Shown: positions 1 to 7,893 of the stretch, piece by piece
Position numbering within the stretch: the first letter of the stretch is position 1
Layout of the letters: each line of letters starts with the position of its first letter
Source of the DNA: JBHGAV01 sp041946685
GTDB lineage: Bacteria; Acidobacteriota; Terriglobia; Bryobacterales; Bryobacteraceae
DNA length: 47,234 nucleotides
Assembly (NCBI GenBank): GCA_041946685.1
Contig: JBHGAV010000031.1
Location: 1 to 47,234, forward strand
Reading direction: 5' to 3'
Translations under genes and position numbers: made by a program
Notes under the pieces: generated by a model
The model's input: only the letters and a program-made list of their open reading frames with translations
Database searches by the model: none
What the model was told of the DNA's origin: nothing

Positions 1-866
1 ATGTAGAACACGATGGGCAGCATGGCTGCCAGCAGGGTCCACTGGTTGATGTTGCTGGACACCATGTTCATCAGCGCCATGGGCGCGCGATCGACGGTGC
101 GGGCCCAGTAAAAAGCGGAGACCTTCTCTGGGAATTCGGAGACGAACGGCGCCACCCACTGCACAAAAACGAAGCTCGGAATGCCGAGCGCCGCCGAGAT
201 CGCCAGCAAGCTGCCCAGGAAGGGCTCCGCCGCATAGTAGATGATTCCTCCGCCTCCCAGGAAGAAGCCGATGATCAGCAGGTTGCGGGTCAGGCGCGGC
301 GACTTCACGACGGCTCGGGGGATCGCCTCCAACCCCTCTATGCCCTCTGCTTCCTCCGGCGGCATCCGCCGCAGCACGAACAGGTAAGCCGCGTAGATCA
401 GGATCAGCACTCCGGCGTCGACCAAATTCAGGGACGCTTTGGCCCACACGAATACGATGTAGATGAGCGGGACCAGAAGGCCCACCACCTCGACGCAATG
501 GCTCTCTTGAAGCCGGATCTCCCGCAGCGGACGCTTCTGGCGGGCCCGGTAGGATACGGCCGCCACGAAGTAGATCATGGGCCAGGCCAGCCCCGTGAGC
601 AGCCGCAGCGCTCCCGTGAGGTTGGCCAGCAACAGCGGCACCTGCTGCCTCCAGGCGAGCACAAACTCCACGGCAAACTCGGGGAGCGTCTGCAGCCATG
701 CCAGGATCGCCAGAGCGAAGCCTTGGGCCACGAAGAACTGCGCCGACTCGGCCGCCCAGGCGATCAACATCGCGGCCAGCAGAATTGCCGGAGCCGCCCA
801 CAGAGCCGTGGCGGGCGGGACCTCCCTGACGGTCGTCACGGCCAGCAGCAGCAGCGCGCACATCAT
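1..866 (-). CDS. Sodium/calcium exchanger-type membrane protein (CaCA family), 3' end cut off
   Basis: This reading frame runs off the left edge, so about 288 residues are visible and the C terminus is missing. The protein is almost entirely hydrophobic helices. Two segments match the alpha-repeats of the CaCA cation antiporter family: one near residues 55-75 containing LPEFAVEF, and one near 245-265 containing APFVSEFPEK. In this family the acidic residue in each repeat binds the cation being exchanged. The protein is expected in the inner membrane exchanging Ca2+ or another cation for Na+ or H+; ion specificity cannot be read here. It follows nadB on the same strand. Neither possible ATG (866, or 926 overlapping the nadB end) has a clear ribosome site, so the start is uncertain. 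Confidence 0.75.
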   Translation of the reverse strand, partial: MMCALLLLAVTTVREVPPATALWAAPAILLAAMLIAWAAESAQFFVAQGFALAILAWLQTLPEFAVEFVLAWRQQVPLLLANLTGALRLLTGLAWPMIYFVAAVSYRARQKRPLREIRLQESHCVEVVGLLVPLIYIVFVWAKASLNLVDAGVLILIYAAYLFVLRRMPPEEAEGIEGLEAIPRAVVKSPRLTRNLLIIGFFLGGGGIIYYAAEPFLGSLLAISAALGIPSFVFVQWVAPFVSEFPEKVSAFYWARTVDRAPMALMNMVSSNINQWTLLAAMLPIVFY

Positions 867-906
867 GACGGGGCTTGCTTTGGCGCCGGCCGGGCCTGGG
901 GGAGAC

Positions 907-2436
907 TCACAGAAAGGTGGCTTCATTGCCTTTGGTGATTCGCGAATGCTTCCGGAATTCCGGGCGCTTCTCGGGATAGTCCGTACGGTAATGCGCCCCG
1001 CGGCTCTCCTCTCTTGCCAGGCCGCAGCAGGCGATCAGGTATACGATTTCGCGCATGCCTCGTAGCTCGTAGATCGCCTGGTTGGGATACGGACACGGCC
1101 GCATCGGGAGCGACCGCAAGCGGTCTCGCACCGCCGTCAGCCCTTCACGATCCCGGATGATTCCGCACTTCTCCCACGCCAGCCGGCGTAGCTCCTCCTC
1201 GGAGATGTCCGGAAATTCCGGCGGCGGGAACGGCGGGGGGCTGAGCACGCGTGCTCCGGCCCATTCGCGCATCCTTCTGCCCGCTCGAGCGCCGTATACC
1301 AGAGCCTCCAGAAGCGAATTGCTTGCCAGGCGGTTGGCTCCATGCACGCCGGTGGCGGCCACCTCGCCGGCCGCGAACAATCTGGGAAGACTGGTGCGAC
1401 CCTCCAGATCCGTGCGAACCCCGCCCATGGCGTAGTGCGCCGCCGGGTACACCGGAGCCGGATCTTTCGTGATGTCCACGCCGTACTTGAGGCAGGTCTG
1501 ATGCACCCTTGGGAACCGCTCCCGCAGGAATTCCGCCGGGCGATGGGTCAGATCCAGAAACACGTGCGGATCGCCGGTCCTCCGGGTCTCGGCCACGATG
1601 GACCTGGCCACGACGTCGCGAGGCGCCAGTTCCTGAAGCTCGTGGTACCGCTCCATGAAGCGCTCCCCTTTTCCGTTGAGAAGGCGGCCCCCTTCCCCGC
1701 GCAGCGCCTCGGTCAGCAGGAAGTTGGGTGCGCCCTCCACGTGCAGCGCCGTGGGGTGAAACTGGACGAACTCGATATCGATGATCTCGGCTCCCGCGCG
1801 ATAGGCCGCAGCCACGCCGTCGCCGGTCGCCACCTCCGGATTCGTAGTCTCCAGGTAGATTCTGCCAAGCCCTCCCGTTGCCAGCAGCGTGGCGCGCGCC
1901 GTCAGCGGCACCAGGCGGCGCGTGTAGGAGTCGCAGGCCACCACCCCGGCGACCGCTCCTCCCTCGACCAGCAGGTCCGTGATCGCGGTGTAGCTGCGGA
2001 ATTGAACGTTCTTGAGCGACGCCGCCTTGTGGTAAAGCGTGCGCGAAATCTCGCGGCCCGTCGAGTCGCCGTGCGCGTGCAATATGCGCCTCCGGCTGTG
2101 AGCTCCCTCGCGCCCGAAGGCCAGCTTCGTTCCTTCCCGGTCGAACTCCGCGCCCCAGGCGATGAGCTGCCGGATGGCCGCCGGACCCTCTTCCACCAGC
2201 ACGCGGACCGCATCCCGGTCGCACAGCCCGTCGCCGGCCGCAATGGTATCCTGTTCGTGCAGTTCAACTTCGTCGTCGTCGCTCAGGGCCACGGCAATCC
2301 CTCCTTGCGCGTACTCGGAGGAAGATTCCCGGAGGCTGTCCTTGGCAACAATCAGGACCTCGCCGGCTTCTGCCAGCTCAATGGCAGCTCGCAGCCCTGC
2401 GACCCCCGCGCCGACCACCAGAAAATCGGCAGTCAT
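907..2436 (-). CDS. nadB: L-aspartate oxidase
   Basis: NadB oxidises L-aspartate to iminoaspartate with FAD, the first step of de novo NAD synthesis; quinolinate synthase NadA uses the product. The 509-residue length is normal. A dinucleotide-binding GAGVAG motif lies at residues 9-14, the family signature SEYAQGGIA near 39-47, the active-site segment with HPTAL near 230, and the C-terminal FAD contact ANRLASNSLLEA near 365. A ribosome site AAGGTAG sits immediately before the ATG. nadA and nadC are not in the window. The gene is divergent from aroB across only 43 bp, so their promoters must be close together or overlap. Confidence 0.95.
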   Translation of the reverse strand: MTADFLVVGAGVAGLRAAIELAEAGEVLIVAKDSLRESSSEYAQGGIAVALSDDDEVELHEQDTIAAGDGLCDRDAVRVLVEEGPAAIRQLIAWGAEFDREGTKLAFGREGAHSRRRILHAHGDSTGREISRTLYHKAASLKNVQFRSYTAITDLLVEGGAVAGVVACDSYTRRLVPLTARATLLATGGLGRIYLETTNPEVATGDGVAAAYRAGAEIIDIEFVQFHPTALHVEGAPNFLLTEALRGEGGRLLNGKGERFMERYHELQELAPRDVVARSIVAETRRTGDPHVFLDLTHRPAEFLRERFPRVHQTCLKYGVDITKDPAPVYPAAHYAMGGVRTDLEGRTSLPRLFAAGEVAATGVHGANRLASNSLLEALVYGARAGRRMREWAGARVLSPPPFPPPEFPDISEEELRRLAWEKCGIIRDREGLTAVRDRLRSLPMRPCPYPNQAIYELRGMREIVYLIACCGLAREESRGAHYRTDYPEKRPEFRKHSRITKGNEATFL

Positions 2437-2479
2437 CTACCTTGCGATTCTATCATCCCTTGCGTGGTACAACTCTTGT

Positions 2480-3553
2480 ATGCCGTTCTTCGAGGTTACG
2501 ACCGCGCAGCGCAACTACCGGGCGCTGGTGGAGCGCGGCATCCTGGCGCGCGCCGGCGGATACGTCCCGGAGCGGGCCGGCAAACTGTTCGTTATCACCA
2601 CCGAGGACGTCTGGAGCCTCCACGGCGGCGCCCTGGCGCGCGGCCTCGAAGGGCGCCGATTCGAGGTGATCTTCTTCCACGGAGGCGAGGACCACAAGCG
2701 CCTCGCGGAAGTCGAGCGGCTGGCCGGCGAGATGGTGGAGCGCGGCGGCGACCGGTCGAGCATCGTGCTGGCCTTCGGCGGCGGCGTCGTGGATGACGTG
2801 GCAGGCTTTGTGGCCGCGGTCTTTATGCGCGGAATCCCGGTCATCCAGGCGCCCACCACACTGCTCGCCCAGGTGGATGCCGGCGTGGGGGGGAAGACCG
2901 GCGTGAACCTGGTTTCGGGCAAAAACCTTGTAGGCGCGTTTCACCAGCCGCTGGCTGTACTCACCGATCCCGATGTGCTCGCCACGCTCGCAGAGCGCGA
3001 ATATCGCGCCGGCATCTATGAAGTGATCAAGTGCGGAGTCATCCGCTCGGCGAGCTTGTTCCGGCTCATGAAGGAGCGCCGGGATGAAGTGCTGGCGCGG
3101 GCGCCCGAACCAGTGGACGAGATGATCGCCGAATCTGTTCGCATCAAGGCGGAGGTCGTCTCCGCCGACGAGCGCGAAAGCGACCTGAGGCGCATCTTGA
3201 ATTTCGGGCACACCTTCGGGCACGCGCTCGAGGCCGAAACCGGATATGTCCGCTTCCTGCACGGCGAGGCGGTCGCCTTTGGCATGAGGGCTGCCGTCCA
3301 CCTGGCGCGCATGGCCGGTCTTTTGTCCGCCGCCGACGCCCGGTCCATCATAGACACGGTCGATCAGTACGGTCCCATCCCCTCGCTCGAAGGGATTTCT
3401 GCTGAGAATCTGGTTGCGCGGCTCGCCAGCGACAAGAAGACCTTGCAGGGGAAGGTGCACTTCGTGCTTCCGGAAGGGATCGGGGAAGTCAGAATTGTCT
3501 CCGGACTCGACGAAGCGGCGCTGCGGGCCGCCGCCCGCGCGGCCCTGGAATGA
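2480..3553 (+). CDS. aroB: 3-dehydroquinate synthase
   Basis: AroB converts DAHP to 3-dehydroquinate, the second step of the shikimate pathway, using NAD+ and a divalent metal. The ATG at 2480 gives 357 residues, the usual size; the open frame extends further upstream only through nadB antisense sequence. The expected metal ligands are visible as E181, H244 (in NFGHTFGHALE) and H261 (in LHGEAVAFG). The NAD-binding region contains FGGGVVDDVAGF and PTTLLAQVDAGVGGKTGVN. The first of these usually reads GGVxGDxAG, so a normally conserved glycine is aspartate here. The stop overlaps the ubiE start by 4 bp, suggesting translational coupling. Confidence 0.95.
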   Translation: MPFFEVTTAQRNYRALVERGILARAGGYVPERAGKLFVITTEDVWSLHGGALARGLEGRRFEVIFFHGGEDHKRLAEVERLAGEMVERGGDRSSIVLAFGGGVVDDVAGFVAAVFMRGIPVIQAPTTLLAQVDAGVGGKTGVNLVSGKNLVGAFHQPLAVLTDPDVLATLAEREYRAGIYEVIKCGVIRSASLFRLMKERRDEVLARAPEPVDEMIAESVRIKAEVVSADERESDLRRILNFGHTFGHALEAETGYVRFLHGEAVAFGMRAAVHLARMAGLLSAADARSIIDTVDQYGPIPSLEGISAENLVARLASDKKTLQGKVHFVLPEGIGEVRIVSGLDEAALRAAARAALE

Positions 3554-4284
3554 GTTCGGGAACCAAGCCCACTGGCACGGCTGGCGATGAAGAAGCCGCC
3601 CGCTGGGTGCGGCGCATGTTCGGCTCGGTGGCGCACCGCTACGATCTGCTCAACCACCTTCTTTCCTTCAACGTCGACCGCTCCTGGCGCCGCCGGACGG
3701 TGGAACGAGTTGCCGCCGTGCTCTCGATGCCCTCGGCACGCGTCCTCGACCTGTGCTGCGGCACTGGCGATCTGATGCTGGCGCTCGAAACGCGCCGCGG
3801 CGCCGCCGTCTGGGGCTGCGATTTTTCGCGGCCGATGCTGGAGATTGCCCGGCGCAAGCTTGATGCCGCGGGCAGCCGGTCCTCGCTGATTGAAGCCGAT
3901 GCGCTGCGTTTGCCCTTGCCCTCCAATTCAATCGATCTGGTGACCGTGGCCTTCGGTTTCCGCAACCTTGCCAGCTACCGGGCGGGGCTTGAGGAGATGG
4001 CCCGCGTGTTACGGCCGGGCGGCGTAGCCGCGATCCTGGAGTTCTCCCGGCCGCCCTCGCGCCTGTTCGCCCGGCTCTATGACGTCTACTCGCGGCGCGT
4101 GCTCCCGGTCATCGGCGGAGCCCTTTCCGGTTCGCGGGAGGCCTACACTTACCTGCCCGATTCCGTGCGGCGCTTCCCGGACGCCGGGACGCTGGCCGCG
4201 GACATGCGCGGTGCCGGCTTTCGCGAAGTCACCTTCGAGCGCATGACCGCAGGCATCGTGGCGCTACACCTGGGGCGGCGGTGA
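3550..4284 (+). CDS. ubiE: UbiE/MenG demethylmenaquinone C-methyltransferase
   Basis: A 244-residue SAM-dependent methyltransferase for the last C-methylation in menaquinone or ubiquinone synthesis. Family marks include MFGSVAHRYDLLNHLLSF near residues 18-35, SAM motif I VLDLCCGTGD near 63-72, the FGFRNL segment near 135-140, and ARVLRPGG with LEFSRP near 150-165. Since this looks like an Acidobacteriota genome, menaquinone is the more likely substrate and the name menG would also fit; that choice is inference. It starts inside the aroB stop (ATGA), making a two-gene operon of chorismate and quinone supply. It converges on the next gene with a 4-bp gap and no visible terminator. Confidence 0.9.
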   Translation: MSSGTKPTGTAGDEEAARWVRRMFGSVAHRYDLLNHLLSFNVDRSWRRRTVERVAAVLSMPSARVLDLCCGTGDLMLALETRRGAAVWGCDFSRPMLEIARRKLDAAGSRSSLIEADALRLPLPSNSIDLVTVAFGFRNLASYRAGLEEMARVLRPGGVAAILEFSRPPSRLFARLYDVYSRRVLPVIGGALSGSREAYTYLPDSVRRFPDAGTLAADMRGAGFREVTFERMTAGIVALHLGRR

Positions 4285-4288
4285 GAGG

Positions 4289-5371
4289 CTACGGAATCGC
4301 GACACGCCCGCTGCGAGTGTCGCCGAGCGAGTTGCTGAGCTCCACATCCACCCAACCGATGCGTGAGCTGTCCCCCTGAACCGGAAACACGGCGCGCAGC
4401 GTAAACATGCTCCCGAGAGTCGTGGTCTCGAAAAACTGCTGGAAGGCGCGGGAGGCGTCCGCCTGAATCGTTCCGGGCGCGACCACGTGGCCTAGCAGGT
4501 CGAAGAAGGTGAAGGAAACCAGAGACGCCGAGCGCGACGTATCGTAGCCGGTCACCTGCACCTCGATGCCTCCAGCCGGGCGGGCCGCGCGAGTGCTGCT
4601 GATCACCACCGGCGCGGGGGGGACCTGCACGACAAGCTGTTCCTTGTGCGGCCCCAGCGTGACCGTAAACGTGATGTCGCCGGCCGTGGTGCCGGTCTGA
4701 AATTCCGTATCCGAACGGCTGCCGAACCTTGCCACGTCCTCTCCCTCGGTCACCGTGAAGGAGATCGTTCGGCCGCCTGTGGCCGGAAACAGCACGGCGG
4801 CGTCATCGCTCTTGCCCGCGACGCCCGGCTTGAACTCCATCTTCAACGCGCCCGTGGCGGACACCTGGGAAGGGGAGGCCAGGCGGACGGCGACCTTCGC
4901 TTGCTGGCCTCCCTTCAGGGCCGCCGGCTCGATTGTGACCGACGGCTTCGGGGGGCTCGGGGGCTCGACGGGAGGTGGAGGCTCGACAGGCTTGGGCTCG
5001 CCGCCGGTTCCCGTGAGCACGGTTCTGACGCCGTTGATGTTGAGATAGGCGAGATACGAAATGGGGGCCAGCGGCTGGAAACGCACGACAAAGTCCGATG
5101 AATCTCCCGGCCCGAGCAGGAGGGGCAGTTTTGGCAGGCTGGCGAACGTAAACCGGCTGCCCGCCAGGTTGAGTCCCTGGAGCCATGCGGCCTCGGGGGC
5201 GGCGTTTCTGACGCGGAACTGCGTGTCCAGCGCTTCGCCCGCCGCCACCGTCCCCACGTCGAGTGAGCCTTCGACTGCCTGCTCGATTCCATACCGGACC
5301 ACGAACAGCTTCATCTCGGCAGCCAGCAGCAGGGGCGCGGCCAGCGCCGCCGTCAAGAGCCTCCCCGTCAT
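4289..5371 (-). CDS. Secreted protein with ASH/Ig-like domain and proline-rich linker
   Basis: Function unknown. The 360-residue product starts with a signal peptide (about residues 1-18). Residues about 35-120 look like an ASH-type immunoglobulin fold, with the typical pattern of a 'GTVAAGE..D..F.VRN' strand and 'GPGDSSDFVVRFQP' strand. A proline-rich linker follows (about 127-143), then a beta-rich region to the end that looks like one or two further Ig-like domains. No catalytic motif is seen. It is the last gene of a three-gene set joined by 4-bp overlaps, so the three secreted proteins are probably made together and may interact at the cell surface or in the periplasm (inference). Confidence 0.75.
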   Translation of the reverse strand: MTGRLLTAALAAPLLLAAEMKLFVVRYGIEQAVEGSLDVGTVAAGEALDTQFRVRNAAPEAAWLQGLNLAGSRFTFASLPKLPLLLGPGDSSDFVVRFQPLAPISYLAYLNINGVRTVLTGTGGEPKPVEPPPPVEPPSPPKPSVTIEPAALKGGQQAKVAVRLASPSQVSATGALKMEFKPGVAGKSDDAAVLFPATGGRTISFTVTEGEDVARFGSRSDTEFQTGTTAGDITFTVTLGPHKEQLVVQVPPAPVVISSTRAARPAGGIEVQVTGYDTSRSASLVSFTFFDLLGHVVAPGTIQADASRAFQQFFETTTLGSMFTLRAVFPVQGDSSRIGWVDVELSNSLGDTRSGRVAIP

Positions 5372-5853
5372 GGCGCCGCCTCCGGCAGCCGGGAGATCTC
5401 CAGGCGGCCGTCCAGCAGCCGGACGGCAAGGCGGCGGTCAACCTGGTGCACGCAAAACCACCCCTCACCCATCTGCTCGATTTCGAGAACCTCGCCCTCG
5501 ACCTTTGTCCGCAGCTCGCCTCCGTCGTCTCTGCGAAGAACCAACTCGTCGCCTTCAACCGTCAGGGGGAGGGCCGGAGCTTCCCACTCCTCGGGGATCT
5601 GCCCGAGAAGCTGCCCACGGCTGTTGAAGGCGTAGACGGCGTCCTGAATCCTCGCCAGCCCTGTTTGGCCATCGAAGATTGCCGCCGCCACGCCCTGCGC
5701 GATCGGCGCGCCCAGCACGAAGTTGCCTGTCATTCCGTACACCGGCCGGAGCGCCCCGGCCCGGTCCCGGGCGAAGCCCGCCAGGGGAGGCGCGACGCCG
5801 GACTGCGCCAGTAAGCCGGTAAAGACCGCGAGAAAGATGAATCCTCTCTTCAT
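5368..5853 (-). CDS. Small secreted protein of unknown function
   Basis: A 161-residue protein with a clear signal peptide (about residues 1-17, cleaved after an AQS-like site) and no later membrane segment. The mature part alternates short hydrophobic strands with acidic turns, such as 'VYGMTGNFVLGAP', 'RIQDAVYAFNSRGQLLG' and 'LRRDDGGELRTKVEGEVLEIEQMG', which suggests a beta-propeller-like or repeat beta fold rather than an enzyme. I do not recognise a named family. It overlaps both neighbours by 4 bp, so it belongs to one transcript with the Ig-like proteins on either side. Confidence 0.75.
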   Translation of the reverse strand: MKRGFIFLAVFTGLLAQSGVAPPLAGFARDRAGALRPVYGMTGNFVLGAPIAQGVAAAIFDGQTGLARIQDAVYAFNSRGQLLGQIPEEWEAPALPLTVEGDELVLRRDDGGELRTKVEGEVLEIEQMGEGWFCVHQVDRRLAVRLLDGRLEISRLPEAAP

Positions 5854-6443
5854 TGCGGGCCTCCCACCGTGATCGTCGGTATTCCCACGCTGAGTGTGGC
5901 GGCGGTCTGGCTTGTCCCGCTCGCCGCCGACGCCCTCCGCCCCAGGGCCAATCCTGCTGCCGCCGAACCGGCTGCGATTCCCGCTACGATCAGCACAATC
6001 TTCCGCCTGCTGCGTCCCGCCGAAAGTGCGGCTGCCGGCGAGTCCGCTGCCGACGCTAGAACCCTGTGTGCCGAAACGGCGGAAGCTCGAAGCTGGCCCT
6101 TGGCAGCGGCCACGCGAATCTCGAAAGTCCCCGGTGTCTTGTTCCAGCGGACTCCCGTGGCCGAGGCCCTGCCGTCGGCGCCCGTCACCACCACGTCGGT
6201 CGTTAAGCCGTTGGCGAATGTGCCCCCGGGACCGGACGCCGGCAATCGGAAGGCTACTGTTGCGCCCTGGATAGGCTTGCCGTTCTCATCGGAAACCTCC
6301 ACTTCCAAGGCCACCTTGCTTCGGGAACCCGCCAGATGCACTGGCCCGCTCGCTTCGACCACGCGGACTTGAAGCATGCCGCCGTCAGAAGAGGATTGAG
6401 CCGCCAGGCACATCGGCGCCAGCAGCAGCACGAGATGTCTCAT
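5850..6443 (-). CDS. Secreted Ig-like domain protein with C-terminal membrane segment
   Basis: A 197-residue protein: signal peptide about 1-15, then an Ig-like (Big_1-like) domain at about 24-125 with the pattern 'ENGKPIQGATVAFRLP' and 'TGADGRASATGVRWN' found in bacterial surface adhesin-type Ig repeats. A basic stretch RSRRK at 144-148 leads into a hydrophobic helix at about 148-168, followed by a short serine/threonine-rich tail. This layout suggests membrane anchoring with the Ig domain outside the cytoplasm. It is the first of three coupled secreted-protein genes; 71 bp separate it from the radical SAM gene upstream. Function unknown. Confidence 0.75.
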   Translation of the reverse strand: MRHLVLLLAPMCLAAQSSSDGGMLQVRVVEASGPVHLAGSRSKVALEVEVSDENGKPIQGATVAFRLPASGPGGTFANGLTTDVVVTGADGRASATGVRWNKTPGTFEIRVAAAKGQLRASAVSAHRVLASAADSPAAALSAGRSRRKIVLIVAGIAAGSAAAGLALGRRASAASGTSQTAATLSVGIPTITVGGPQ

Positions 6444-6514
6444 CTAGAGGTAGTAGTGCCCTGGAGCGCGGATTTGTCGCTTGCGATATTGGGTGTTCCG
6501 GGGGGCTGGTTGGA

Positions 6515-7888
6515 CTACCCCAGTCTCCTCAAGATGTCCCAGTACGCGCCCCGGTGGCCCAGGCGGATCGCCTCGGCGAGGCGCTGGTTGGCGTTGTAGT
6601 TGTAGTTCCGCTCCGGGCGGCTGGGGTCGAAGTACAGAAAGCGGGGATCGTCTCCGATCAGCGTATCGAGCAGGTCATAGACGAACGGCGCTACGGCCGG
6701 CTCCAGGTGGAACCACGGCTCGCGCGGCTGCTGGTCGCCGCCGAGTTCGGTGGCGAGCCGCGTGCCGGGGTATACTCCCACCCCCACCGATACGCCAACC
6801 ACGTCCGGCGCAGCCCGTTTCATCAACTCGATCGTTCGGGTCAGGCTTTCCCGGCTTTCCCCCGGCGAGCCCAGCAGCAGATCGAGCATGACTGCCATTC
6901 CCGTCTCCTTCGACCAGCGCGTCGCGCTCACGATGTCGTCGGGAATATGCCGCCGGCCCAGGCGCCTTAGCATCTGCGCATCCCCGCTGTCCGTTCCGAA
7001 GTTGATGCCCACGCAGCCGGCCCGCCGCATGGCCCCGGCCAGCTCCTCCGAAAACGGGGAAGGCGCGCAGTAGGCGTACCACCGCAGCCGCTCCCCAAGG
7101 CCGCGCCGCTCGATCTCACTGCACACGGCTAGGGCGTGGGCCGGCGGCAGGTTGAACTCGGCGTCGCAGGTGTGCAGGTGGTCGATGCCCATCTCCACCA
7201 GCCGCTGGAGCTCGTCGGCCAGGGCCTCGGGCGGCCTCACCCGGGTCCGACTTCCCTTGGCCAGCGGGTCGGCGCAATAGACGCACTCGCCCGGGCAGCC
7301 GCGCTTGGTCTCGAATCCTGCCTGTCCTCCCTCGCGGAAGTAGCGCGGGTTGTCGGCCCATTGGCGCGTCATCGGCGGCAATCCGGCCGGGTCGGGGAAG
7401 ACCGGCGGGTTGCGCCGAAAGCGGTCGCCATCGTGCCGGACCAGGTTCGGCGTGCTGCGCCACTCCTCGCCCCGCTCGATTCTTGCCGCCAGCATCGGAA
7501 ACGCGAACTCCCCCTCGCCCCACACGCCCAGATCCGCGCCCGTGATTTCCAGGATCCTCTCCGGCAACACGGAAAAACCGATTCCCCCCACCACCACGGG
7601 CGCGTCCGTTTGCGCGCGAATGGCGGCTACCGTGCGGGCAAGATCCGGAAGGAAGGAAACCGCCTTGGGGAGCCCGCAATCATCCGTGTTCCGCAGCGTC
7701 ACGCCCACCAGGCCGAACTCCGTCCGGCGGAAGAACCGGTCGATGGCCGCTGCCGCATCTTCCTCCCAGCACAGGTCGAGCAGTTGCACTTGGTGTCCGG
7801 AGGCTTCCAGCGCCTCGGCAACGTAGTCCAGGCCGATGGGCGCGATCGGCGGCTGCATCCGGTTGGTGTTGACCAGGGCGACGTGCAT
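6515..7888 (-). CDS. B12-binding-type radical SAM protein
   Basis: The ATG at 7888 gives 457 residues starting directly with a Rossmann-like strand; the longer open frame upstream is antisense to nothing conserved and overlaps the barrel gene. Residues about 1-150 form a cobalamin-binding-type domain (PIAPIGLDYVAEAL, VVVGGIGF, GVWGEGE) but the classical DxHxxG cobalt ligand motif is absent, so B12 may be bound base-off or not at all. The radical SAM cluster motif CxxxCxxC is C198, C202 and C205. The C-terminal third contains GINFGTDSGD and MLDLLLGSPGES, typical of the barrel. Substrate unknown. The stop of the upstream barrel gene is 5 bp away, so translation is likely coupled. Confidence 0.85.
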   Translation of the reverse strand: MHVALVNTNRMQPPIAPIGLDYVAEALEASGHQVQLLDLCWEEDAAAAIDRFFRRTEFGLVGVTLRNTDDCGLPKAVSFLPDLARTVAAIRAQTDAPVVVGGIGFSVLPERILEITGADLGVWGEGEFAFPMLAARIERGEEWRSTPNLVRHDGDRFRRNPPVFPDPAGLPPMTRQWADNPRYFREGGQAGFETKRGCPGECVYCADPLAKGSRTRVRPPEALADELQRLVEMGIDHLHTCDAEFNLPPAHALAVCSEIERRGLGERLRWYAYCAPSPFSEELAGAMRRAGCVGINFGTDSGDAQMLRRLGRRHIPDDIVSATRWSKETGMAVMLDLLLGSPGESRESLTRTIELMKRAAPDVVGVSVGVGVYPGTRLATELGGDQQPREPWFHLEPAVAPFVYDLLDTLIGDDPRFLYFDPSRPERNYNYNANQRLAEAIRLGHRGAYWDILRRLG

Positions 7889-7893
7889 GGCCG

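Noticed and set aside
1342..2796. A 484-codon plus-strand frame opposite nadB and running into aroB
   Set aside because: Overlaps two well-supported genes in other frames and has a composition typical of antisense GC-rich sequence.
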